Of a stretch of DNA of 64,000 nucleotides, positions 35,947 to 43,906 are shown piece after piece. Position 1 is the stretch's first letter. Every line of letters starts with the position of its first letter. Both the position numbers and the translations under genes were made by a program. Source of the DNA: UBA668 sp043740085 (GTDB taxonomy: Bacteria > Actinomycetota > Acidimicrobiia > Acidimicrobiales > Ilumatobacteraceae); the NCBI GenBank assembly GCA_043740085.1, contig JAYUCY010000112.1:1-64000 (forward strand), written 5' to 3'. The notes below the pieces were generated by a model. That model was given only the letters and a program-made list of their open reading frames with translations. It was not told where the DNA came from and did not search any database.

Positions 35947-36798
35947 TCAGTAACCGAGGCGCTGCACCCTGTCGGGCTTGCGCTGCCAGTCCTTGTCGAC
36001 CTTCACGAACAGCTCGAGGAAGCAGCCTTCGGGCAGCTGTGCGCGGGCCAGCTTGCCGACCTCTTTGAGAATCAGCCCGCCCTTACCGATGACCATGCCC
36101 TTTTGGCTTTCGCGCTCGACGATGATCTCGACGCGAATGCGCGGCCATTCCCACTCCGAAACTCGAGTGGCGATGCTGTACGGCAACTCGTCATGCGTGA
36201 CGGCCAGCAGCTGCTCGCGCACCAACTCGGCGACCCACTGCTCTTCGGGTTGGTCGCTGACGGTCTCGGGCGGGAAGTACTGCGGGCCTTCGGGCAGCTT
36301 GGTCTGCAGGAACGCGACCAGCTCGGGAATGCCCTTGCCGGTGCGGGCCGAGACGGGGAAGTACTCCGACGCGCCCAGCGACGTCAGCGCCGTCAACTGG
36401 GCGAGCACCGTGTGCTCCTTGGCGGCGTCGATTTTGTTGAGGATGATGACCGCCGTCGACATGTCGAGGTGGCTGGCAACCCACTTGTCACCGCTGCCGA
36501 ACGGCTTGGTGGCATCGATGACCAGGCAGACGACGTCGACTTCGCTGACGCTGTCGAGCGCGGTCGCGTTGACCCGCTCGCCCAGCGCGGTGACGGGCTT
36601 GTGGAGACCGGGTGTGTCGACGAACACCAGCTGCGAGTCGTCGGTGTTGAGTATGCCCATCACACGGTGGCGGGTGGTCTGCGGCTTGTCGCTGACGATG
36701 CTGACCTTGCGGCCACACATGGCGTTGACCAGCGTACTCTTGCCGACATTTGGTCGACCGACAAGTGTGACAAATCCGCTGCGCATGAGGGATGACAC
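35947..36798 (-). CDS. era: GTPase Era
   Basis: Ribosome-assembly GTPase, 283 aa. G1 is GRPNVGKST (14-22), G3 is DTPGLHKP, G4 is NKID and G5 is SARTGKG; the effector segment is QTTRHRVMGI. The C-terminal KH domain (ETVSDQPEEQWVAELVREQLL, then GMVIGKGGLILKEVGKLARAQL) binds 16S rRNA. It is the 3' gene of the kinase/lipoprotein unit or has its own promoter; the gap is 12 nt. Confidence 0.97.
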   Translation of the reverse strand: MSSLMRSGFVTLVGRPNVGKSTLVNAMCGRKVSIVSDKPQTTRHRVMGILNTDDSQLVFVDTPGLHKPVTALGERVNATALDSVSEVDVVCLVIDATKPFGSGDKWVASHLDMSTAVIILNKIDAAKEHTVLAQLTALTSLGASEYFPVSARTGKGIPELVAFLQTKLPEGPQYFPPETVSDQPEEQWVAELVREQLLAVTHDELPYSIATRVSEWEWPRIRVEIIVERESQKGMVIGKGGLILKEVGKLARAQLPEGCFLELFVKVDKDWQRKPDRVQRLGY

Positions 36799-36810
36799 GC
36801 TATCGCCAGG

Positions 36811-37485
36811 TCACCCGGCGAGGGTTGTTGTGGTTGACGAGGTGCCAGCTGCCGTCGCGGCGGTCGGGCCGTCGGCCATGAGGGTCATGAAGTCGGCGCG
36901 GGTCAGTAGTTGGCCGGATGGAATCAGCTCGCCTTCGGGGCCGGACACCTGCAGATTGAATGCCACCTGTCCGACGCCGGGGGTGTTCGCCAGCAGTGTC
37001 ATCACGATTTGCGCCACTGCGAGACGCTGATCTCCCGCGGGAATTGTGTCGAAAAACCCGTCTGGTAGTACCACCTGAGCCACGCCGGAAGCATCGGAGG
37101 ATGCGGTGATCTCTGCGAGGCCTGGCGGAATTGCGCTTCGTAAACCCAGACCGACGTCACCCTCGGGTGGCCCCTTTTGAAGCTGAGCGAGTAGTTGTGA
37201 CAGGGCGTATTGCGCAGTAATCGAACTTGGCACGGGGCTGAGCTTTCCGCTCGCGATGAAGAACACATCGACCGTTTGCGACTGCACGTCGGTGGTAGTG
37301 GTCGCCAGACCGATGGTGGTGGTGACCGCCGCAGTGGTTGTGGTGGTTGCGATGGTGGTGGGCGGGAGTGTGTCGGTCAGTTCCGCTGGGGGGCTGACCC
37401 GCTCGACGCGTCCGTCGTCGACGATGCTGCATGCGACCGTGGCGAGGGTGAGCACGCCGAGGATGGCTGCCAGTCGCAAATACAT
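36811..37485 (-). CDS. GerMN-domain lipoprotein (LpqB-like context)
   Basis: About 224 aa. Lipoprotein signal MYLRLAAILGVLTLATVAC with acylation Cys at 19. A Thr-rich linker (TTIATTTTTAAVTTTIGLATTTT) precedes a GerMN domain (VDVFFIASGKLSPVPSSI to VAFNLQVSG). A Thr-rich tail ends the protein. ATG 37485 overlaps the kinase stop as TGATG. A histidine kinase followed by a GerMN lipoprotein recalls mtrB-lpqB, where LpqB modulates MtrB, but this protein is much shorter than LpqB and lacks its beta-propeller. Confidence 0.85.
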   Translation of the reverse strand: MYLRLAAILGVLTLATVACSIVDDGRVERVSPPAELTDTLPPTTIATTTTTAAVTTTIGLATTTTDVQSQTVDVFFIASGKLSPVPSSITAQYALSQLLAQLQKGPPEGDVGLGLRSAIPPGLAEITASSDASGVAQVVLPDGFFDTIPAGDQRLAVAQIVMTLLANTPGVGQVAFNLQVSGPEGELIPSGQLLTRADFMTLMADGPTAATAAGTSSTTTTLAG

Positions 37486-38849
37486 CAGACGGCCTCCAGG
37501 AAGCTGACCATGAAGCGGGCGCCGCCACCGGCGCGGTCTTCCACCCATGCCTCGCCGCCGTGGGCCTGCGCGTGTTCGGCAACGAGGGCCAATCCGAGGC
37601 CGGTACCCACACGATGCCGCGCCGCGCTACCGCGGGCAAAGCGCTCAAAGATGCGCGAGCGTTCGCCGCGGGCCACGCCAGGGCCGGCATCGTCCACTCC
37701 GAGTTCGAGGCCCGTTCTTCCACGTATGTCCATGAACACCCCGATCGGGCCGCCGCCATGCGTATTTGCGTTCTCCAAGAGGTTGGCCAAAATTCGCTCG
37801 AAGCGCAGCTTGTCGATGCGCACCAGCGCCGGCACTCTGCTGTCGATGTCGATGTTGACTTCACCGAAGCCGTATCGCTGAGCGATTCGCGCAATCAGTT
37901 CGCGTGGGTCGACTTCCTCACGATGCAGTTCAGTGGAGCCGGCGTCAATTCGGGACAGCTCCAGCAGGTCCATCACCATGCTGTCGAAGCGTCGCACCTG
38001 GCTGACCACCACGTCGAGCGCCTGCTGGGTGCGTGGCGGCAAGTCGGTGCGCCTGCCGTCGAGCACCTCCACGGCCGCAGTGAGCGCGGTGATGGGGGAG
38101 CGCAGCTCGTGGCTCACGTCGCTGGCGAAGCGCGCCTCGCGTTCTAGCCGTGTCTGCACCGCGTCGGCCATGTCGTTGAATGAGCTGGCCAGGCGATCGA
38201 GGTCCGGGTCGGTTTCAGGGGGCATACGAGCATCGAGACCACCCGATGCGATCTCGCCAGCGGCCGTGGCCACGCGTGAGAGCGGTCGCAGCAGACGACG
38301 GCTGGTGAGCCAGCCGGCGAACCCGGCGAACAGAATCGTGAACCCGGCACCCAGCAGTAGGGCAGTCGTGATGGCTTTGAGGCTGCTCGCGGTGCCCTCC
38401 ATGGGAAACGCCTCGAAGTACTCGGCGTCGGCGGCGGGCATGCTGATACCAACGGCCACATACGGCTTGCCCTTGTACTCGAAGCGCTGGCGCCCGTTTT
38501 CACCCTGGGTGACCGCCATGCGCAACTCGAGCGGGAAGGCCTCGATCGGGTAGCTGGCGTCGGGGGCGGAGGGCTTGCCGTCCTGGAAGAGCAGGGCGAA
38601 GCCGCCACCTTCGGTTCGAAGATCAAGTGTGTCGAAACGTTGATTGGCCAGCAGTTGATCGCGCACGGATTTCGCGTTCGCGTAGGCCTGCGCCTCCGCA
38701 GTTTGTTGGCGCTGGTCGATGAGGAACGAGCGAGCGACGGCGAACGTGACGACCGCCAGACCGAGGCTGGCCAGGAGGGCGGTGAGCGCGAAGAAAAATG
38801 TGACACGCGTTCGCAGGCGAAGTGCTCGACGTCGACGGGGCTCACTCAT
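37485..38849 (-). CDS. Sensor histidine kinase (MtrB-like context)
   Basis: About 454 aa. TM1 lies at about 20-42 and TM2 at about 165-188, with an extracytoplasmic sensor domain between. HAMP about 190-240. H-box FASDVSHELRSPITAL; N-box LANLLENANTHGG; G-boxes GVDDAGPGV and GTGLGLALVAEHAQAHGG. ATG 38849 was chosen over TTG 38855. It lies between a STAS-domain gene and the GerMN lipoprotein on the same strand. The likely partner regulator is divergent at 39557. Confidence 0.94.
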   Translation of the reverse strand: MSEPRRRRALRLRTRVTFFFALTALLASLGLAVVTFAVARSFLIDQRQQTAEAQAYANAKSVRDQLLANQRFDTLDLRTEGGGFALLFQDGKPSAPDASYPIEAFPLELRMAVTQGENGRQRFEYKGKPYVAVGISMPAADAEYFEAFPMEGTASSLKAITTALLLGAGFTILFAGFAGWLTSRRLLRPLSRVATAAGEIASGGLDARMPPETDPDLDRLASSFNDMADAVQTRLEREARFASDVSHELRSPITALTAAVEVLDGRRTDLPPRTQQALDVVVSQVRRFDSMVMDLLELSRIDAGSTELHREEVDPRELIARIAQRYGFGEVNIDIDSRVPALVRIDKLRFERILANLLENANTHGGGPIGVFMDIRGRTGLELGVDDAGPGVARGERSRIFERFARGSAARHRVGTGLGLALVAEHAQAHGGEAWVEDRAGGGARFMVSFLEAV

Positions 38850-38909
38850 CGGCAACAGTGTGGCGCATCGACGGACGCGCCAGCGTGCGCGCCCGCCGAC
38901 GGCGATTGA

Positions 38910-39266
38910 TTAGGCCGCGTAGCCCACCAGCGGGTGGGCTTGTTCGTCGGCCTGCAGGACAGGAGCGAGCATGTCGAGATCACCAAGAATCAGCTCTGCG
39001 CGCAGGATCAGTTCGCTGCAGACAAACGCAACACGGTGTCCCGTCGCGGAGACGGCCTTTGCCAGCTCGCGTAATCCGCGCATGCCTGCTTCGGTGAGGA
39101 TGGTGACGCCACTGAGATTGACCAAAAGGCCGTAACTGGCTGGCAGCGGCAGGCACGCTTCAAGGAGCGCGGCGCCGTGGTCGGCGGTAGTGAACGGGCC
39201 ACTGACCGAGACAGCGACGTGATGTCGCTGGAGATCGGTGTGGGCGGTGAGTGCCGGTGACAGCAT
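38910..39266 (-). CDS. STAS-domain protein (anti-sigma-factor-antagonist-like)
   Basis: About 118 aa. STAS fold: RHHVAVSVSGPFTTADHGAALLEACL, VNLSGVTILTEAGMRGLRELAKAV, RVAFVCSELILRAELI. The usual phosphorylated Ser/Thr is represented by VTILTEAG, so control by an RsbW-type kinase is possible but not assured. I chose ATG 39266 because GGAGG lies 8 nt ahead. Upstream ATGs at 39290 and 39308 sit in an 18-bp tandem repeat and would add MRIIFSMRILEVCD. It precedes the histidine kinase by 60 nt. Confidence 0.8.
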   Translation of the reverse strand: MLSPALTAHTDLQRHHVAVSVSGPFTTADHGAALLEACLPLPASYGLLVNLSGVTILTEAGMRGLRELAKAVSATGHRVAFVCSELILRAELILGDLDMLAPVLQADEQAHPLVGYAA

Positions 39267-39281
39267 GTCGCAAACCTCCAG

Positions 39282-39317
39282 AATCCTCATGCTGAAAATA
39301 ATCCTCATGCTGAAAAT
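39282..39317. repeat. 18-bp tandem repeat before the STAS gene
   Basis: AATCCTCATGCTGAAAAT occurs twice in perfect tandem. On the coding strand each unit carries an in-frame ATG upstream of the preferred start, so translation could begin at three places. Confidence 0.95.
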
Positions 39318-39556
39318 ACATCGGTTTCGGCGAGGGCTCGCCTGTACGGGCACCCGCATGTTCACCGCTGCCGGTGAGGCACCAGGGGGAGGAAGGTACC
39401 CCACCGGGGCAGCGTGAACAGTTGCAACTCTGCCGTACGTCTGTGACGAGACGGCGCTGGATGTGTGCGATTTCTGTAACAGAATTGACGCATCGTCGTG
39501 CTTGACACGGCTGCTGCAGGCGGTCGCGCTGATGAGGTCGCAACTTCGGGCAGGAT

Positions 39557-40252
39557 GTGCACGTGATCTCACTGCTGTTCATTGAGGACGACGACGCGAT
39601 TCGTGTGGCGCTGACGCTGGCGCTGGAGGATGAAGGGTACGAGGTTCGCGAGGCAGCCGACGGCAAGGCTGGTCTCGTCGCGTTCGCTGAGCGTGAGCCG
39701 GATTTGGTGCTGCTCGACTTGCGTCTTCCCGACCTCTCCGGCTTCGAAGTGTGTCGCGCGTTGCGCGCCAACAGCATCGTGCCGATCATCATCGTCACGG
39801 CGCAGACCGACACCTACGACTTGGTCGCCGGCCTGGAGGCGGGCGCCGACGATTACGTCACCAAGCCAGTGGTGCCCAAGGAGTTGGCGGCGCGCATACG
39901 GGCTGCCCTGCGTCGTGTGCACCTGCATGAAGCGACGTCGGCGTCGTCCACATCCGTCAGCCGGTTTGGTGACATCGAACTTCGCCGCGAGCAGGGGATT
40001 GTGCTCAAGGCCGGGCAGGAGCTGAACCTCACCAAGACCGAGTATCGGCTGGTCTGTGAGTTCGCCGACCACGCCAACATGGTGCTGTCGCGCGACCAAT
40101 TGCTGGAGCGTGTGTGGGGGTACGAGTACCTCGGCGACAGTCGCCTGGTCGACGCTCACGTTCGCCGGCTGAGAGTGAAAGTGGAAGACCAACCCGACGA
40201 CCCAAAGCTCATCGTCACCGCCCGCGGCATCGGCTACCGCCTCCTGGCCTGA
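39557..40252 (+). CDS. OmpR-family response regulator (MtrA-like)
   Basis: 231 aa. Receiver domain with acidic pocket E10-D13, phospho-acceptor D54 (LVLLDLRLPD) and Lys in YVTKPVVPKEL. The winged-helix DNA-binding domain is at about 135-230 (LTKTEYRLVCEFA, LLERVWGYEYLGDSRLVDAHVRRLRVKVE, TARGIGYRLL). The sequence around QTDTYDLVAGLEAGADDYVTKP and WGYEYLGDSRLV is MtrA-like. It is divergent from the STAS-kinase-lipoprotein operon, its probable partner. Its stop is 1 nt from the opposing AtuA-like gene's stop. GTG 39563 is an alternative start. Confidence 0.94.
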   Translation: MHVISLLFIEDDDAIRVALTLALEDEGYEVREAADGKAGLVAFAEREPDLVLLDLRLPDLSGFEVCRALRANSIVPIIIVTAQTDTYDLVAGLEAGADDYVTKPVVPKELAARIRAALRRVHLHEATSASSTSVSRFGDIELRREQGIVLKAGQELNLTKTEYRLVCEFADHANMVLSRDQLLERVWGYEYLGDSRLVDAHVRRLRVKVEDQPDDPKLIVTARGIGYRLLA

Positions 40253-40253
40253 G

Positions 40254-41990
40254 TCAGCCCTGCCAGATTCGGCTGCGGAGGTATTCGCCGAGGCCTTTGG
40301 CTTGGGTGTCGAAAGCGGTGCTGCTGGCGACCCCTTCACCCAGTAGGCCGACGATGACGAAGTTGAGTGCGTGGATGTTGGGAAGTTCGTAGCGGCGCAC
40401 TTCTCGTTCGGCGGCTTCCGGGAGCAGACGCTTCACGGCGTCGGCGGTGAGGTGTTCGGCGAGCCAGGCGTAGCCGCTTGCGTCGCGAGCCCAGATGCCG
40501 ACGTTGGCATTCCCACCCTTGTCGCCACTGCGCGCCGCGAAGTGCGCGCCCAACGCCTCGCCGGCGCTGGGGCCAACGGGTTCGGCGGTCGTTTCCCTCG
40601 TTCTTGTCGCGGGTGTGACCACCACACTTCGAGGTGGGAGCGCGACAGGTATGCGAGAACCGTTGGGGAGGACCACGGATTGGTGCACATCCGTGGCATT
40701 GACCAGAGCGGGCCAATAGACGCCGAACGACTGGGCTTCGCTGGGGCTGCCGGTGGCGAAGAAGCCGGGGTAGTTGGCGAGCGCAAGTTCGATGGCGGCG
40801 CCGCTGAAGGCCTTGCCGGCGAGCCGCTCGTCGCTGCTCTTGACGGTGATGTGCAACCGGCCAGACGCTTGCTCCTGGGTTGGCGCGTCGCTGGGCGCCT
40901 TCACAAAACGGATGTCGACCTCGTCGAACCGCTCGCGACCTCCGACGCGCGCGAACAGCGCGTCCGTCAACCACTGGGCCTTGCGTTCTTGATCCAGTCC
41001 GGTGAGCACGAAGCTCATCCGATTGCGGTAGCCGCCATCCAGGTTGATGCACACCTTGGTCGTCGGCGGCGCAGGCTCGCCGACGGTGCCGCTGATGCGG
41101 ACCTGATCGGGCCCTTGCTGTACGAGCTGGATGGTGTCGAATCGGCTGATCACGTCGGGGTTGGCGTACGCGGGCGATGCGATCTCGTACAGCAGCTGAG
41201 CGGTCACGGTGCCGATGTTGACGACGCCGCCAGTGCCCGAGTGCTTGGTGATGACGGATGAACCGTCGACCGCCACCTCAGCGATCGGGAAGCCAGGCGG
41301 ACGGGTCGGGTCGGGGATCTCCTCGAACCACGAGTAGTTGCCGCCGGTTGCCTGCGTGCCGCATTCGATGACATGCCCGGCCACCACCGCGCCCGCGAGC
41401 GCGTCCCAGTCGTCCATCGCCCAGTTGTGCCACCATGCAGCCGGGCCGACGACGATGGCAGCGTCCGTCACTCGGCCACACACGACCACGTCGGCGCCCG
41501 CCTTCAATGCGGCGGCGATGCCCCACCCGCCGAGATACGCGTTGGCTGTGACGGGCTGGCCAGTGAGCGGAGCGCCCGTGTCGAGATGGTTCAGTTGCGG
41601 TCGAAGGTCGTCAACTTGGCCCATCAGGTCGTCGCCATCGACGTAGGCCACTCGCACGTCGAGCCCCAGCTTGGCGGCAATCTCGCGCACCCTGTCCGCG
41701 CAGCCGGAGGGGTTGAGCCCGCCGGCGTTGGTCACCACTTTGATGCCGCGCTCGATGCAGGTGGCGAGTACCTGCTCCAGCTGGCGCAGGAAGGTGCTGG
41801 CATAACCAAGTTCGGGGTTGCGCAGCCGTTGCTGATGCAGGATCAGCATGGTCAATTCGGCCAGCCAGTCGCCGGTGAGCACGTCGATGTTGCCGCCGTT
41901 CACCATCTCGCTGGCCGCCGACAGGCGATCGCCAAAGAATCCGCTGCAGTTCGCGATTCGTACCGGGCGCGACGGATCTGGCGCAGTCAT
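40254..41990 (-). CDS. AtuA-like protein (DUF1446, acyclic terpene utilisation family)
   Basis: About 578 aa. The N-terminal DUF1446 region starts VRIANCSGFFGDRLSAASEMV, with TGDWLAELTMLIL and NAGGLNPSGC. The C-terminal AtuA ferredoxin-like domain contains ARSGDKGGNANVGIWA. ATG 41990 overlaps the biotin carboxylase stop as ATGA. In Pseudomonas AtuA is encoded with geranyl-CoA carboxylase; its biochemical role is unsettled. Here it closes an operon hydratase-carboxyltransferase-biotin carboxylase-AtuA. Confidence 0.88.
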   Translation of the reverse strand: MTAPDPSRPVRIANCSGFFGDRLSAASEMVNGGNIDVLTGDWLAELTMLILHQQRLRNPELGYASTFLRQLEQVLATCIERGIKVVTNAGGLNPSGCADRVREIAAKLGLDVRVAYVDGDDLMGQVDDLRPQLNHLDTGAPLTGQPVTANAYLGGWGIAAALKAGADVVVCGRVTDAAIVVGPAAWWHNWAMDDWDALAGAVVAGHVIECGTQATGGNYSWFEEIPDPTRPPGFPIAEVAVDGSSVITKHSGTGGVVNIGTVTAQLLYEIASPAYANPDVISRFDTIQLVQQGPDQVRISGTVGEPAPPTTKVCINLDGGYRNRMSFVLTGLDQERKAQWLTDALFARVGGRERFDEVDIRFVKAPSDAPTQEQASGRLHITVKSSDERLAGKAFSGAAIELALANYPGFFATGSPSEAQSFGVYWPALVNATDVHQSVVLPNGSRIPVALPPRSVVVTPATRTRETTAEPVGPSAGEALGAHFAARSGDKGGNANVGIWARDASGYAWLAEHLTADAVKRLLPEAAEREVRRYELPNIHALNFVIVGLLGEGVASSTAFDTQAKGLGEYLRSRIWQG

Positions 41991-43906
41991 GTCGGCTTCA
42001 CGTTCAACAACGGCTGGCCGCCATCGAGTTGTTGGCCGGGCTGCACGAACACCTCGCTGACGGTGCCTGCGTGCGGTGACGTGATCTGGTGTTCCATCTT
42101 CATTGCTTCCATGATGAGCAGCGGCTGACCTGCAGCAACGACATCGCCGACTGCCACGAGCACACTGATCACACGACCAGGCATCGGGGCGATGGTGCCG
42201 CCGGCGCGGCCGAGATCGTCGGGCGAGACGAATCGCGGTGGGATCTGGAAACGAGCCCGACCTCCGCGAACGTATCCAACGTCGTCGTGCAGAACTACCG
42301 GAGTTCGCTGCAGCGCGATCAGCGTCGAGTCGTCGAGGGGGAGCGATTGGTCGTCGACCTGCAACACAATCAACTGGTTCGCGCGGTCGAACCGATACCT
42401 CACCGTGTGGTCTCCCACGGCCTGGACGTGCAGCTGTGATGGATTGTTGCGCCAGCCGATCGGAGCGCGAGTTCCCCTGGCGCGGTCGTGTACGAGAGCC
42501 AGTGCGACAGCGGCGAGATCTATTGGGCTGTGCGGTGACGGCTCTCCGAGTGGCGAACCGCCGTTGGCTACTGCGGTGCGGTCGAGGAGCCCAGTGTCGA
42601 TGCCCGGCCCGCCCGGGGTGTCGAAGTCGGCCAGCCATGTCAAGAGCTCGAGTAGCAGTTCCCGGTTCGTGACCGGTCCTATCAGCTCAGCCCCGCGCAC
42701 GACCATCGCCAGTCGGCGGGCAGCGTCCGCGCGGGTGGCGCCGTGGGCGATCACCTTGGCGATCATCGAGTCGTAGAACGGTGAGACCTCATCGCCGGAC
42801 TCCAACGCGCTGTCCACTCGAACCCCGGGCACGGAGGGAAACGTGAACGTGTGGAATACCCCTGAGCTGGGCAGGTAGCCATTGAACGGGTCCTCAGCGC
42901 ACAGTCGGACTTCGATGGCGTGCCCCTGCATCGGCACCCCGGCGAGCAGCGCGGCCGGGATGGGATGGCCCTGCGCGATCGATAGTTGTAGGGCGACCAG
43001 GTCCACACCGCATAACGCTTCGGTGACCGGGTGCTCCACCTGCAGCCGCGTGTTCATCTCCAGGAACCAGAAGTTTCTGTCGGTGTCCAGCAGAAACTCA
43101 ACGGTGCCTGCGCCGACGTAACCAACAGCGCTCGCCGCGGCAATTGCAGCGGCCCCCATACGAGCGCGTAACTCCGCATCGACGGCCGGTGATGGTGCTT
43201 CCTCGACAACTTTCTGGTGGCGACGCTGCAGCGTGCAGTCGCGTTCGTGGAGCGCAATCACAGTGCCGTAGGTGTCGGCCAATACCTGGATCTCCACATG
43301 GCGGGCACCCTCGAGGTAGCGCTCAACGAACACGGTGCCATCACCGAATGCGGCCAGCGCTTCCCGCTCGGCAGACGTGATTGCATCGGCCAACTCGCCG
43401 GTACTGCGCACAATGCGCATGCCTCGCCCGCCGCCTCCGGCCGATGCCTTCACGAGAGCAGGTAGGCCGATCTCGGCAAGTGACTCGACGGTGTTGTCGG
43501 GCGCGACCGGCACGCCGTGCGAACGCATCAGCCGCTTCGCCTCGATCTTCGAGCCCATCGTGGCGATCGCCGCCGGTGGTGGGCCGATCCAGACAAGACC
43601 CGCGTCGAGTACTTGCTGCGCGAAGGCAGCGTTCTCGGAGAGGAAGCCGTACCCGGGGTGCACGGCCGCACCGAAGCGTTGCGCCGCGGCGACGATCAGG
43701 TCGCCGCGCAGATACGTGTCGGCCGATGCGTTGCCGGGCAAGCGCACGGCACTGTCAGCCTCGCGGACGAACGCGGCACCGACGTCTGCATCGCTGAACA
43801 CGGCGACGGTGGAGAGCGCCTGCTCGCGACACGTCCGGAAGATGCGGCGCGCGATCTCGCCCCTGTTGGCGACGAGCACGGTGTGAATCGCGGGCATAGC
43901 AGTCAC
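41987..43906 (-). CDS. Acyl-CoA carboxylase, biotin carboxylase/biotin carrier subunit
   Basis: 639 aa. Biotin carboxylase domain: VLVANRGEIARRIFRTCRE at the N-terminus, ATP-binding loop KASAGGGGRGMRIV, EMNTRLQVEHPVTEALCGVDLV. C-terminal biotinyl domain with the lysine in MEAMKMEH about 35 residues from the end. Architecture fits methylcrotonyl-, geranyl- or propionyl-CoA carboxylase alpha subunits. GTG 43906 overlaps the carboxyltransferase stop; ATG 43897 is possible. Substrate is not decidable from sequence alone. Confidence 0.93.
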   Translation of the reverse strand: MTAMPAIHTVLVANRGEIARRIFRTCREQALSTVAVFSDADVGAAFVREADSAVRLPGNASADTYLRGDLIVAAAQRFGAAVHPGYGFLSENAAFAQQVLDAGLVWIGPPPAAIATMGSKIEAKRLMRSHGVPVAPDNTVESLAEIGLPALVKASAGGGGRGMRIVRSTGELADAITSAEREALAAFGDGTVFVERYLEGARHVEIQVLADTYGTVIALHERDCTLQRRHQKVVEEAPSPAVDAELRARMGAAAIAAASAVGYVGAGTVEFLLDTDRNFWFLEMNTRLQVEHPVTEALCGVDLVALQLSIAQGHPIPAALLAGVPMQGHAIEVRLCAEDPFNGYLPSSGVFHTFTFPSVPGVRVDSALESGDEVSPFYDSMIAKVIAHGATRADAARRLAMVVRGAELIGPVTNRELLLELLTWLADFDTPGGPGIDTGLLDRTAVANGGSPLGEPSPHSPIDLAAVALALVHDRARGTRAPIGWRNNPSQLHVQAVGDHTVRYRFDRANQLIVLQVDDQSLPLDDSTLIALQRTPVVLHDDVGYVRGGRARFQIPPRFVSPDDLGRAGGTIAPMPGRVISVLVAVGDVVAAGQPLLIMEAMKMEHQITSPHAGTVSEVFVQPGQQLDGGQPLLNVKPT

